Shown here one piece after another: positions 11,044 to 23,499 of a DNA stretch of 64,000 nt (the first letter of the stretch is position 1; each line of letters begins with the position of its first letter). A model generated the notes under the pieces. It saw nothing but the letters and a program-made list of their open reading frames with translations. It ran no database searches and was not told where the DNA came from. The stretch spans positions 74,005,980 through 74,069,979 of the forward strand of contig CP136063.1 of NCBI GenBank assembly GCA_032622095.1, read 5' to 3'. The stretch is from Siphonodentalium dalli (Eukaryota > Mollusca > Scaphopoda > Gadilida > Siphonodentaliidae). Position numbers and translations under genes: made by a program.

Positions 11044-13395
11044 TCTAAGTAGCTGCATATAATGACAAACTGACCACATATATTACAAAGTAGCTGCATA
11101 TAATGACTATCTAACCTCATATATTGACTAAGTAGCAAAATATAATGACTAACTGATCACATATATTGACTAAGTAGTTGCATATAATGACCGACTAACA
11201 CATATATTGACAAAGAAACTGCATATCATGACTAACTAACCGCATATATTGACTAAGTAGCTGCATATAATAACTAACTAACTGCTTATATTGACTAAGT
11301 AACTGCATATTATGACTAACTAACTGCTTATATTGACTGAGTAACTGCATATAATGACTAACTAACCACACATGTTGACTAAGTATCTACACATAATGAC
11401 TAACTAACTGCTTATATTGACTAAGTAGCTGCATATAGTGACTAACTATCCGCATATATTGACAAAGTAGCTGCATATAATGACTATCTGACCACATATA
11501 TTGACTAAGTAGTTGCATATAATGACTAACTAACCGCATATATTGACCAAGTAGCTGCATATAATGACTAACTGACCAAATATTGACTAATTATTTGCAT
11601 ATAATGACTAAATGATCGCATATATTGACTAAGTAGATGAATATAATGACTAACTGACCACAAATATTGACTAAGTAGTTGCATATAATGACTAACTAAC
11701 CGCATATATTGACTAATTAGCTGCATATAATGACTAACTGATCGCATATATTGAATAATTAGCTGCGTATAATGACTAACTGACCATATATATTGACTAA
11801 GTAGCTGCATATAATGACTAACTAACCGCATATATTGACTAAGTGGTTGCATATAATGTCTAACTGACCGCATATATTGACTAAGTAGCTGCATATAATG
11901 ACTAACTAACCGCATATATTGACTAAGTTGTTGCATATAATGACTAACTGATCGCATATATTGACTAATTAGCTGCATATAATGACTAACTGACCATATA
12001 TATTGACAAAGTGTTTGCATATAATGACTAACTAACCGCAATTATTGACCAAGTAGCTGCATATAATGACTAACTGACCGCATATATTGACTAAGTAGAT
12101 GAATATAATGACTAACTGACCACAAGTATTGACTAAGTAGTTGCATATAATGACTAACTAACCGCATATATTGACTAATTAGCTGCATATAATGACTACC
12201 TGATCGCATATATTGACTAATTAGCTGCATATAATGACTAACTGACCATATATATTGACTAAGTAGCTGCATATAATGACTAACTAACCGCATATATTGA
12301 CTAAGTGGTTGCATATAATGACTAACTGACCGCTTATATTGACTAATTAGCTGCATATAATGACTAACTGACCATATATATTGACTAAGTAGCTGCATAT
12401 AATGACTAACTAACCGCATATATTGACTAAGTTGTTGCATATAATGACTAACTGGCTGCATATATTGACTAATTAGCTGCATATAATGACTAACTGATTG
12501 CATATATTTACTAATTAGCTGCATATAATGACTAACTGATCGCATATATTGACTAATTAGCTGCATATAATAACTAACTGACCATATATATTGACTAAGT
12601 GGTTGCATATAATGACTAACTAACCGCATATATTGACTAATTGATTAAGTAGATGCATATAATGACTAACTGACCACAAATATTGACTAAGTAGTTGCAT
12701 ATAATGACTAACTAACAGCATATATTGACTAAGTAGCTGCATATAATGACTAACTTATCGCATATATTGACTAAGTAGCTGCATATAATGACTAACTGAC
12801 CACATATATTGACTAAGTAGTTGCATATAATGACTAACTAACCGCATATATTGACAATGTAGATGCCTATAATGACTAACTAACCACAAATATTGACTAA
12901 GTAGTTGCATATAATGACTAACTAACCACATATATTGACTAAGCAGCTGCAAACAATGACTAACTAATCATATATATATATATATATATTGATAAAGTAG
13001 CTGGATATATTGTCAATGCAATTGCACATTTTGGCAAAATATATGTATATATTGACTAACTTACCACATTTATTGACAAAGAAACTGCATATAATGACTA
13101 ACTAACCGAATATATTGACTAAATTGCTACATATATTGACTAACTAACCAAATTAATGGACAAAGTATTGACGAACTAACCACATATATTGGAAACGTAG
13201 CTGCATATATTTGCAAAGTAGCTGCATATATTGACTTAACTAACCACATATATTGACAAATTAGCTGCATATATTGACTAACTAACCTCCAATATTGACA
13301 AAGTAGCCACATATAATTGCAAAGAGGCTGCGTCTATTGACTAACTAACCACATATATTGATATATTAACCGGATATATTGCCTGAGCTTGACAT
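11044..13395 (-). repeat. 21/42-bp satellite, expanded right block
   Basis: About 2.35 kb of 42-bp units (CTGCATATAATGACTAACTG followed by ACCGCATATATTGACTAAGT and AG), each made of two related 21-bp halves. There are roughly 55 units. Because 42 is a multiple of three, one minus-strand frame stays open for 157 and 195 codons (11568-12041 and 12042-12629), reading as a 14-residue repeat. I regard this as a by-product of the period. A short TA microsatellite sits near 12970-12990. The block is about 1.7 kb longer than its left-hand mirror. Confidence 0.9.
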
Positions 13396-15173
13396 AAGGC
13401 AGCTATGGCGTACCATATCACCGCATTTGCATAGCAATCCTCACTATTATCACACTACATGACCCATTTTAACCATGCAGGTCTACATTTGACCCAAAGG
13501 GGTTCGGATGTGATATATTCCAGGAACTTGTTATGCCGTTATTCTGAGTAAGTACAGGTAATTACTATTTAGGGATGTAGCTTATAATCATCAACTATTT
13601 GCTTTCAAATCAGTTTCATAATCCCAGACAGCGAATCTGTTAAAATCCTATCATGGCATTTTCCAGTTACGTGGTGTTGGTTTTCAAACATACCCGTAAT
13701 ATTTTTTTGCAAAACACATCACTATTTAGACAATTTTCGTCTAGATCCACCGAAACAGCTGAGAAATTGGGAATAAAATGATCAAAACGCGTGGACTCTG
13801 AGTCTGATGAGTACCATGTCAGGGTGCGTTCACATAATGGTAAATTTGTCTGGCAAACCTGCAGGAAAGTCGTCTTAGGGGTGCTCTTATCCCCTATTGT
13901 ATTATATATATGAGTTGAAGATTTTGAGATACCTATAACAGGTTGTTACAATATGTTTTGCTTGATAAAATTCACAATTTAAATTTCCATCATTATTCAT
14001 TATTCAAAAAGTTAATTTGTGTCGCAATGGTTATAGAACTTCATTTCTTTCCAATAATGAAATTTTGTGTATTTTTTAATATCGTTTCCATGGTGATAGG
14101 TATTTCTCAGGGTATTGGGCTTTTTCTGCAGTTTTATCAAAACTAGATTGAAGGACACGTAAGAAGCCATCATAATATGTAAAAATTATTACTGTAACCA
14201 ATGTAGTATCAAATAAATGTTTCAATTCCAAAATTATCGCATTTTTTGCAAAAATTAACAGTTTTTACCCCAAAATGGCAATAAAACCTTCATATCCTAT
14301 ATGTGCATCCTAGCTACTACTGGGATAATTGGGAAATAGTAATCTTTGAAAAAGGTTTTGAGACATCTATAACGGGTTGTCATAATACGCTTTGCTTCAT
14401 AAAATTACATGCGTTAAATGTCAGCTCTATGGGGAAAAAACATCATTATTTGGCGAAATTTTGTCCGTTTCCATGACAACAGCTGAATAAACCGCATCAA
14501 TTACCCAACACAGAAGTCCGGATTAAAAGTGCATGTCATAAAAAACAAATTTCAAAAAGTTATATTGTGTCGCAAGGGTTATAGGTCTTCATTTCTTTCC
14601 AATAACGGCATTTTTTGTATTTTTAAATATCGTTTCCATGGTAACAGGTGTTTCTCTTGTTATTGGGCCTTTTCGGCAGCTTTATCCAAATTAATTTTAA
14701 GTACACGTATGATGCCATCATAATAATGCATAAATTATTACTGTAACCAATGTAGTATTCAATAAATGTCCCAATTCCAAAATTATCGCATTTTTTGCAA
14801 AAATCACCATTTTTCACCCCAAAATGGCAATAAAGACCCGTATAACCTATATGTGCATCCTATTTAATACTGGAATCGTTGGAACATAGTTTTAGTGGAC
14901 AAATCATCAATAAATTATCTTCAACGTCTGTTCCTGTCCTAGAATGGGCTTAAATTAGTTTTTACCATTTGCGGAAATGGTTTAATATCAAACTGTGTCT
15001 ACATTGGTTACATTCTGTTTCCATGGCAACGGCACCACTTTCACATTTTACAGCAGGGCGGAACATGAAGCCTACATCTTCTACTTTCATATGATGTATA
15101 ATTTTTCCGTGTGTAAAGAAAAAAATTAAACTCGAAAAATAAGCCCCGTTTGGGCCAAGACCGCTCATCTATA

Positions 15174-16236
15174 ATGAACGTTATGTTTATTACGTCAAAG
15201 TAGCTTTATTAGGTCAACGTAATTGCATATGCAAATTGAGCAGGTAACTAGGGAGGTCAACCGACCTGAATGACGTCATTGTGATTTTGGATCCTTTTTA
15301 TCGTCCATAATTCACCGCAATTGATACAAAATTCGTAATCAGGTATGTGTTTTCGCTCTAAAACATCTATAAACCATTAGCTAAAGGTCAGCTTAGAATA
15401 ACTATTAAAAAACCCAACGAACTATTTCACTCTAATCTGCACTCCGGTTTTGCCACGTCATGAATGCTAATTAGTTTGTTTGACCTAATAAATGTAAGGG
15501 CGTCATCGAAGTAACGAATGTAAAACTGAGGAAAATGACAGATTTACTGCAAAAAATGCATGCTTTGTGCGATGGATAAATAAAATATGTAGCTAATGTT
15601 GTCGCTAAAACTGTTTATGTCCGCTCGGGGGTTTTGGCATCTATTGGACCGATGTTAGTAGAATGCTACATTCCCACAGTTGGCATGGTGACTGTGTACA
15701 AACTTATCAGTTGCACGCACTCGAACAAGCCCATAATATGTCTTTATGTGCTCTGCTGCCTGTGCAACTTTATTGCATTATTTCCAACCACTGACCTTGA
15801 TGCATCACTTCGATATTGTTCGGCAGTTTCACTATTATTAATGCAGCCCTCTCAATTGTTTGGTAATCTGCTATGGCAACCCTTTGTCTTGACCCAGTTT
15901 GCTTCAACAAATGGCTTCGGCATTGCTGATTGCCATAGCCAATTATGAAGGATGTTAATGTCAGCCAAAAATTTGTCGATTTCCTGTTATTCACTAATAT
16001 ATATTGGTTGGCAGTTGAAAGCACCCAAAATATCCATTTCAACGCCAGTGTGCCCAACTCTTACCTTTTGGTCAATGCTTATTTTTTGCACTTTTTTGTT
16101 GATCTCATCGAAGGGTTGTAGAGTGGTAGTCCTTACATCACTACTGTGCCTCACACATCTACAATAATACAATAAAAGTTCATTTGACACTAAACTTGAT
16201 GTTCACAAGGGGTTCAAAGGTCATTTATTACTGTAT
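15174..16236. other. Region without a confident gene; contains an end fragment of family E
   Basis: Positions about 15645-15745 share GTAGAATGCTACATTCC and CGAACAAGCCCATAATATGTC with other copies of the repeat I call family E. Several overlapping open frames (15634-15948 plus; 15770-16057 and 15987-16190 minus) have no recognisable domain and I cannot decide whether they are a decayed gene. 15174-15600 holds nothing identified. Confidence 0.35.
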
Positions 16237-16499
16237 TTAACCCTTTATATTCTGAATGGATTCTACCCTTCAGTTATAAAACTTTACATTGACATGGTCT
16301 ATTAATCATCTGGAGGGGTTTTCAGGAAAAATAAGCAGACGACAGATAAACAAGTACAGAAGGAGTTCTATTTATTGGAGGAAAATGCTCAGATAATAAG
16401 TTCAACAAACAACCTATTTTGTTGCTTCTTGAACTTATTATCTGAACATTTCCAAAGAATAACAACTTGTTATTAAGTATTTAGTATAGAAAGGGTTTA
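16237..16499. mobile_element. TTAA-flanked MITE, family T
   Basis: The element at 16241-16495 starts CCCTTTATATTC after TTAA (16237-16240) and ends GTATAGAAAGGG before TTTA (16496-16499). An internal hairpin lies at about 16393-16451 (TCAGATAATAAGTTCAA and its complement). Its right-end 70 bp is the unit that is tandemly amplified at 27142-27756. Confidence 0.65.
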
Positions 16500-16563
16500 G
16501 CAACTGCTGTGACTCCTAATCTTCAGGTCTCAATTTGACATAGAAATTTCTCATTTTTGGCAC

Positions 16564-16832
16564 ATTTCAGCTAGAGCTGCAACAATTCATCGTGATTGCG
16601 ATACGCTTTCACACGATACGCATATCGTATCGTGTGAAGTGTATCTCGATACACAAATATCGCAATTTTAGCGAAAATAACCCATATTTACTGTGTTTTT
16701 TTTAGCAATTTAGGTAGAAAATACTTGCAAAACATGTTTTTTGCGTATCATGATATGTATCATATCGTTGGTCATGTATCGTGATACGTATCGTATCGTG
16801 AGAAAGTGTATCGTTGCAGCCCTAATTTCAGC
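16564..16832. mobile_element. hAT-type MITE with perfect 8-bp target duplication
   Basis: The element at 16572-16824 (253 bp) has ends TAGAGCTGCAACAAT and ATCGTTGCAGCCCTA. It is flanked on both sides by ATTTCAGC (16564-16571 and 16825-16832). The interior is rich in ATCGTATCGTG-like motifs. The TIR form and the 8-bp duplication are hallmarks of the hAT superfamily. It has no coding capacity. Confidence 0.9.
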
Positions 16833-16926
16833 AATTAAAATAGATCAAAACAAGAGTTGGACATAAAAAATGACTCTGGTGAATCTGTTCGACGAGAATC
16901 ACTCAAAATGGATGAACAAAAGAACA

Positions 16927-18450
16927 ATAAGTCAGAACTAAGGGCCATAACTCAGGTAAAATAAAGTTGGACAAACCTGGTTTTTGAACTAAATCAAGAT
17001 ATTGTTGTGAAATATACATACACCCTATATGAATGTAATCGATTGAAATTTGTTCAAGCTTTCGAACTAACATTTAACGGTCATTAAATTGCTAACAAGA
17101 GCTACGCTGGGCGTGCAATATACGCCCTCTCTTGGGTCGGCGGAAACTGGTAAAAAAGGGGCATAACTCTGGTAAAAAATGGCGGACGGAACTCAAATTT
17201 GAACTTGACCTGTGTTTTGGTGGGAGAAAGTAATATACCAAATTATCATTGAATCCGATAAGCTCTAGTAAAGTTATCATCCGGACAACAAATTTCAGGG
17301 ATTTTCTAAGTCAAATTACGTCAAATAAGGGGCATAACTCCGGTGAAAATTGGCGGACGGAACCCAAATTCGAACTTGATCTGTCTTTTCTCCTAATAAA
17401 CCCACATACCAAATTTGATTGAAATCGGTTCACTCTAACTAAAGTTATCATCCGGACAACAAATTTCAGGGATTTTCTAAGTCAAATTACGTCAAAAAAG
17501 GGGCCATAACTCTCGCAAAAATTATCGGATTAAAACGAAATTCGGACTTGAGCTGTATTTTGATATATGTAATCCACAAAAAAACGGGTTTTGCGTATAA
17601 ACATTCCAAAATCGAGTTATCATCAGGAAACCAAAAAACATAAGAAAAACTGAATTTTCTGAGTCGAAAAAGGGGCATAACTCTGCCAAAAATGGTCGGA
17701 CAGAACCCAAGTTCGAACTTGACCTGTGTTTTGGTGAAAGAAAGTAATATACCAAATTTGGATTCATTCCGATAAACTATACTAAAGTTATCATCCGGAC
17801 AACAAATTTCAAGGATTTTCTAAGTCAAAAAACGTTAAATAAGGGGCATAACTCCGGTGAAAATTGGCGGGCGGAACCCAAATTCGAACTTGAACTTACT
17901 TTTCGGCTAATAAACCCACATACCAAATTTTACTAATTTTGGTTCACTCTAACTAAAGTTATCATCCGGACAACAGGTTAACGGACGGACGGACGCCCGG
18001 CTCGACGGACCAATACTATAATACGGCCTTTTTTTCAAAAGGGCGTTTAAAAATAGATAAACTAAAGGCTGTAACAGATCAAATAAATCGGACAAACCTG
18101 TTTTTTTAACTTGATCATAATTTTGTGATAGGTCCACAGATCAAACATAAATGTAATCGTTGACATTTGTTCAAGTTTTTGGACGAACAGTCATAAAATT
18201 GCTAAAAATAGACAAACTTTAATAGGGCCATAACTGCGGCAAAAGAATAGGACAAATCTGGTTTTTGAACTCCTTCGAGATATTGTCGTGAAAGATCCAT
18301 ATGTAGATGTTTCTACAATTTATCGCACTAACAAACCTAAAATTGCTAAAAAATATAGATGGACAACTACTAGTAAGGGCCGTAACTCATGTGAAAATAA
18401 GAGGACAAACCTGGTTTTCGAACTCGATTGAGATATTTTTATGAGCGATG
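16927..18450. repeat. Nested pair of ~170-bp tandem-repeat elements
   Basis: An outer array (16927-17096, resuming at about 18048-18450) has units with GGGCCATAACT and AGGACAAACCTGG. It is interrupted by an inner array (17097-18047) of five units with GGGGCATAACTC and GTTATCATCCGGACAAC. The inner element begins AGAGCTACGCTGGGCGTG and ends with GGACGGACGGACG, CCAATACTATAATACGG and a hairpin around GCC...GGGC. The outer sequence reads through if the inner one is removed (TTGCTAA joined to AAATAGATA). Confidence 0.65.
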
Positions 18451-18467
18451 CATACGCCTTATGAAAT

Positions 18468-18562
18468 AGGTTGACACCATGGGAGACTTGCATATGTAAC
18501 AGAATGCATTGACACAGGTTTTTCAAAATAATTTCAGGAAGCTCCAGTCATGGAAGGGTTAA
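18468..18562. mobile_element. Right-end remnant of a TTAA / hairpin-module MITE
   Basis: Degraded hairpin-module sequence leads to GGAAGCTCCAGTCATGGAAGGG and TTAA at 18559-18562, matching the CCCTTTCATGACTGG end type of 2766-2965. No left end is identified. Confidence 0.5.
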
Positions 18563-18574
18563 GACCTGAATATA

Positions 18575-18870
18575 TCAGACTTTTCTGCTGGAACCGCGTT
18601 TGTTTATAGCATTTGGGAAATACAAAAAACTAAATTTTTCTCGCACAGCCCCAACGAAATTGCTCAAAGTAATTTTTACAAATATTAGATCCAAATTGAC
18701 AACAAACGCCATCATTCTTATGTATTTATATATTAAATAAATGCAGTGACTCTCAATGGCAAAATTGTTTTTGTTAGTCTATCGCCGAGTTGTGTCCTGA
18801 ATCGAGAGTTAAATATTTACAATTGAGCATTGACTGCACTAGTTGTTCAGACCACATTTGTGTCAAAAAC
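18575..18870 (-). repeat. Interspersed repeat family E, partial copy
   Basis: Contains GCTCAAAGTAATTTTTAC, CCATCATTCTTATGTAT-like and TAAATATTTACAATTGAG phrases. These are shared, in the reverse complement, with 34955-35270, 40197-40565 and 51555-51792, and in the same orientation with 53335-53700. Probably a non-autonomous element; class unknown. Confidence 0.55.
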
Positions 18871-19612
18871 CCCCCAAAAAATATCTACACATATAGAGAA
18901 TATATAGGGCCAAAATTAAAAAAGACCTGTGTTTCTGGTGACCCACCCGCCCCTATTCCAGCGCCCCCGTCCATTTTCATTTATTGATTTTGCAAAATTA
19001 GTACGCATCCCATTTTATTTTCCATGTAAATTGATTCGTTTCTCTGTAAAATGGACACATCGCATATACTGTTAAACCAGAAATTCCACTCATCATACTA
19101 TATTCTAATATTATATACTTAGTTTTATTATTTTATAGTACATTAAAACAAGGAGAAGAGTCTGGGGGTGTATTCATATTTATTTTTAGCAAAGTTGAAA
19201 ATAAAATGAAAAAATAAAATGTAAAGTCACCACCCCCCCCCCTCCCCCGCCCCTATTTTTTTCTTGCATGTCACCAGAAACACAGGTATATATTTTTTTG
19301 GCCTACACAAATTTCCAACAACTGTTGTTCTGTCTTCTGACGATGTTTTCTAGAGTGGTATGGTAGACTTTCTTGAGATTTTCGGCGATGGTAGTAGAAT
19401 GCTAACTTTCTCCAGTTGGCATAGCGCATGTATAAAAACATGTATCAGTTTTACGCACTGAACAAGTCCATAAATTCATAACATCAGGTCTGATAAATGT
19501 GAAAATACAGCTACCAAGTACATGTACAATAGCTGTATTCAGCTACTAGTAAGCTACCGGTAGCTGAATACAACTACATATTCTACACTCAAACCAGCTT
19601 TTTTCTTGATCA
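18871..19612. other. No gene seen
   Basis: A C-rich run lies at 19230-19250. The phrase CTGTGTTTCTGGTGAC at 18928 and its complement near 19273-19286 form a loose inverted pair about 350 bp apart, possibly degraded element ends. A family E end fragment is at about 19380-19480. Confidence 0.35.
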
Positions 19613-20219
19613 TTAACACTTTCATGAATGGAGCTTCCTGAATTTTTGCGAAAACCCTGTGCCAACGCATTCTCTTATATATGCAATTCTCCCATAGGGC
19701 GATAGGGAGCCTCGCATTTATAACAGAATACTGTACATTAGCTTAACAATATTTACCTTGACCTTGTAAGCCAGTCCATTGACTCCATTCTCCCTAATTA
19801 TGCGAGGCTCCCTATCGGAGACTGGACTCGTTCCTAGCGCTCAGCCTCCACTACGCTAAGGCACAACGTTACGGCAAGTAGCGACTAGTAAGTGCCGACA
19901 TAGCTTTTCTGGGGATTACGTCGTTGATATATACTAGTATAGCGTCACCAGAAATGCCCGAGGTAACCAGCGCCCAAGTGTACTGGAGCATAGAAAGCAG
20001 AATAGCTACTACGTCATTAGCTCATGACGTCGTATCCGAAAATAGTAGGGGGCGAAATTGCGGCGCCTAAGATGGTGGCAATGACTGGACTCTGACGGCG
20101 GAAGCGTTACGTCGTGGAGTTGGACGGAACAGTGAGCGGAGTGTCTGAGCCAGGTACGAGACTAATCGGAGACTCGCATATAGTGCTGCACCAACACAGC
20201 TCTCGTCATGATGGATTAA
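19613..20219. mobile_element. TTAA-flanked hairpin-module element with a G+C-rich insertion
   Basis: The element at 19617-20215 lies between TTAA at 19613-19616 and 20216-20219. Its ends are CACTTTCATGAATGGAGC and the imperfect complement. Its right half is split by about 330 bp of distinctly G+C-richer DNA (about 19826-20160). That insert starts ACTCGTTCCTAGCGCTCAG and ends CTGAGCCAGGTACGAG, is followed by ACT, and has matching ends. It looks like a second MITE inserted with a 3-bp duplication. Confidence 0.55.
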
Positions 20220-20380
20220 CTAGAAATGCTATTTTGTGCATCAAATCTAGGTTACACCATTCTCCAATCACTTTTAAACAAATCAAAACCGTCACTTGTT
20301 TTGTGACAAAGTGTTGCGTTTTGTTCACATATGGCAATGTTGATTATGTGTGAAATCTCACTACGCCGATCGATGTCAGT

Positions 20381-20526
20381 CCACAGTTACTGGACATAAA
20401 GTCCCAAAAATAAGGTTTTAATCGAGTTCAGAAATCGGTATCTTATATACTTCGTCATATATAAGATACCGATTTCTGAACTCGATTAAAACCTTATTTT
20501 TGGGACTTTATGTCCAGTAACTGTGG
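20381..20526. repeat. Perfect palindrome, 69-bp arms with 8-bp loop
   Basis: The arms at 20381-20449 and 20458-20526 appear to match without a mismatch and are separated by CTTCGTCA. The outer bases are CCACAGTTACTGGACATAAA. The lack of divergence suggests recent formation or gene conversion. It may be a palindromic MITE; no other copy lies in this window. Confidence 0.8.
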
Positions 20527-22886
20527 TCAGTCTTAACGGTTTAATTCATTTAGACTTAGTGATTCAGTTCATGTTTTACATTCACCTCCCGTTGTAGTCC
20601 GTAAACCTGACGTAAATTATCAGAGCTCTATTAATCGAGCGTCTAGCTCTGTTTGATTAGTTGGGTCCACCAACTACTCCCGTTGTAGAAAGTTTTCACA
20701 AAACAAGTGACTTTTTTTATTTGGTTGAAATTAAATTGATAATAGTAATACGGTAGGCCATTATAGGGTGATCTAATTTTGATGTGCAAATTATCGCTTT
20801 TAAGTTTATTACATAATACATGACAATTGACATTACACAGTTATTTGCCCTTACCGAGCATGAAGGCTTAATAAGCCTTCAACAAGGATTCGCCAAGGAT
20901 TCGAGTGCTTATGTCAATCACAATAAGCATTCGCTTAGTACTCGAGTGCTTATATCGATCACAGTAAGCACTCGCTTAGAACTCGAGTGCTTATATCGAT
21001 CACAGTAAACACTCGCTTAGGACTCGAATGCACTCGCTTAGGACTCGAATGATTAAGATGCAGTGCAGGTATAAGCACTCGATAAGGAATCGAATCCTTA
21101 GGTCTCCCACATAAGCACTCTGGAAAATGAGGGCTTCTGGCGAAGGCTAACATTTTCTGTTAACTAATAAAATTTAGACTTCAGCCAGACATATGACTCT
21201 AAAATCAGCATTCAAATTAAGGCTTCAATATATTGTTGGCCTCTTAGCCCTCGATGCTCGACTTAGAATATTTCAATACAAAACTGTTCTGAATCTGAAG
21301 CTGCAAATTAACCAAGTCCAACATGGAGAAATATATGGAAAAATTAATAATTATTTGGCAAATTTGTAGTTTTAACAATTTGTTTGGCAATATACATTTG
21401 AAAATATTCAGAATTTGTCAAGCTTTCACATGGTGTAAATATTGTGGTTTAATCCGAATTTTAATAAATTATAATTAATTAAATAATTAATACAATTAAT
21501 AATTTTCAACTTGTAGGACGTACCCCATATGGAAATGTCATATAGGAACCTATAGGAATCATATTGGAAATGACGATTCACATTAGGAAAATTATAGGAC
21601 CGTATTTCCTATAGGAAAATTGCCATGGATAAGAACATTTTGAGACAACCTAAAGCAATAAATAATTTTATAGGAGATTTTGCAATTTTCTCAAGATCTC
21701 TATATTTTTCTCAAGATATGTTGGCCCACTGATAATTCAGAACAGCTAGTCTATATCATCCAAGGTACCAATTGAGAAAAAAGCAAAGCCCAAGGGGGAG
21801 GGTGCAATTTGGGGGTTTGGTGCAAGGGAGGAAATGTAGTTGGAAATTCCAAGGTGAACACCCCCTTGCCCAATGGAGACCCTCTAGCTACATCCCTGTA
21901 TAAGTCTGATTCATCTCATTGCCAATAATAAATCACTTTAACATTGTAATCAATCCTACTATTTAATTGGGACAACTGCTTTACTCTGTGTCTATGAGTA
22001 CCTGTTATGTAATCACCCTGACTTGCCCCAATGCAAATTGAGACCAGATGGATTTTTCTCAAATTCACAAACTGGATAGCTCACAATGGGAATTCAAGGT
22101 TTATATTGGTTTTCTTTATATCACATTCAGGATTATTTACTGATAGTTTAAATTCAGGTGAGTATATACTTTGCATTTATTTTATCAAATTATAACATAT
22201 AGGATGATGTTTATATTTATACTTTATTCGTAATTTAAGTATTATAAATCACTGGCAATTTAAAATAATAGTTAATAACATTTTAAATTGACAGCTAGGT
22301 CTCCAAAAAATATGAAATTTTGCTGAGGTTGCCTGACAGATACAGGTCAATTAATTGTCAGCATTACAATTTGCATGGAGTTACAAAAATAATGTTGGGG
22401 TCAGCAAAGAAAATAATTATACCATCTATTTAACTGTTATTTTAAAAATTCAGCATTAAATAGCTGCATGGTATCATAATTTTTCTGTGACTTTAAAATA
22501 ACTGCTCAATTTTTTGCATTGATTTTTAAACTGACAATCTCCATCTGTTGACAATTAACTGCATGAATTGATATTTGGGTAAATACTAAAAAGGTTGTGT
22601 GGACTTCTGGTGTTTTATGAATTTTCAGTGTACATAATCTATTTATTATTCATAATTAATTAATATGCATGGTAACATCAATTTCAGAGGAAGATAATGT
22701 TCACACATTGAACAAGTACATTATACACGTCTTGTTTGAACCTATGGTAATTTAAATGCAGGGGAGCCAATGGGTTCCAAAACTAGTAATATAAAGCGTT
22801 CTTAATCATGTGATTGGATACGGGACGCGCCACCATGTTGGATGTATATCCTATAGGAGCAATATTGATATAGGAACCTACGGTAT

Positions 22887-22959
22887 ATGAAACCATATCG
22901 CTGGTCCAATGATTTCCTATTTAACAAGAAAATGACAGCAAAGGGCATTAATGCAAAAA
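22887..22959 (+). CDS. Candidate small gene, exon 1
   Basis: An ATG at 22887 opens 24 codons plus one base (MKPYRWSNDFLF...), ending at a good donor GTAAGT at 22960. It joins in frame to the acceptor at 23365, giving a predicted 68-residue basic protein with no recognised domain, signal peptide or membrane segment. It sits inside the possible element 20848-24162. Support is only splice-site quality and phase agreement, so this may be chance. Confidence 0.28.
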
Positions 22960-23365
22960 GTAAGTTAAATTAGCATTATAAAACTAGCATTATATTATAA
23001 ATTGGATATCTTATTTTCTTATTATTTGAACCATTTCCTTCCAGTTAATGCACACATTTAGAATATCTAATCAGCTATCTAATCTCAATTTTGGATATGC
23101 CTGCATAATGATATCATAAACTGATTATCAATCAAAGGTTGGTTTATCGGATGTTAAATCCACAAAAAACATCACCAATATCATTTTTTGGGCATTTTAA
23201 TAGTTCAATGCTAGCTAAAAATATTAATATTCAGTCCAATACAATATTTGATAAATTTACAAACAACTGTATCATTCACATAACTCATTTTCTGAAACAT
23301 AATATCATTTCAGTTATTTCTGATGTAAACATAATTTAAAATTTGTTTACTATTTCTCATTTCAG

Positions 23366-23499
23366 AATTTGAAAACGACTCCCAGAAAAGAAGACTGAGA
23401 CTGCATACATCGCCAGTGGAATTGACATATATCCTAAACAATTTATTAGCTAGGGCGACCTACACGGAGCCTGAGAGTACAGAAATCAAATTGCATTAA
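23366..23499 (+). CDS. Candidate small gene, terminal exon
   Basis: Follows an acceptor TTTCTCATTTCAG ending at 23365. The phase fits exon 1 at 22887-22959. It encodes FENDSQKRRLRLHTSPVELT and a further 23 residues, then TAA at 23497-23499. Lys/Arg-rich at the start, then a leucine-rich stretch. No family recognised. Confidence 0.28.

Larger units (their letters stand above)
9089..15173. mobile_element. ~6.1-kb foldback structure: long inverted arms around a strand-switching satellite
   Basis: Positions 9089-10380 and 13396-15173 are inverted copies. The 64-codon translation at 9437-9631 (+) is identical to that at 14623-14817 (-). The outer ends read TAGAGGAGCGGTCTTG and CAAGACCGCTCATCTATA. 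The right arm has about 480 bp (13480-13960) with no counterpart on the left. Between the arms lies a 21/42-bp satellite in opposite orientations on either side of about 11044. No transposase frame is present. Foldback-type elements of other animals have arms built partly of short tandem repeats, which is the closest known plan. A palindromic duplication of a satellite-bearing locus is the alternative. No target duplication is convincing. Confidence 0.8.

Noticed and set aside
11568-12629. Two long open frames (157 and 195 codons) with a 14-residue repeat, suggesting a repetitive protein
   Set aside because: They lie entirely within the 42-bp satellite. Because 42 is divisible by three, one frame stays open by chance. 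Unit variation shows no codon-position bias I can see, and there is no promoter or splice context.
15634-16190. Cluster of overlapping frames on both strands, considered as a decayed transposase
   Set aside because: No recognisable catalytic motif or domain. Part overlaps a family E end. Evidence is too thin to name.
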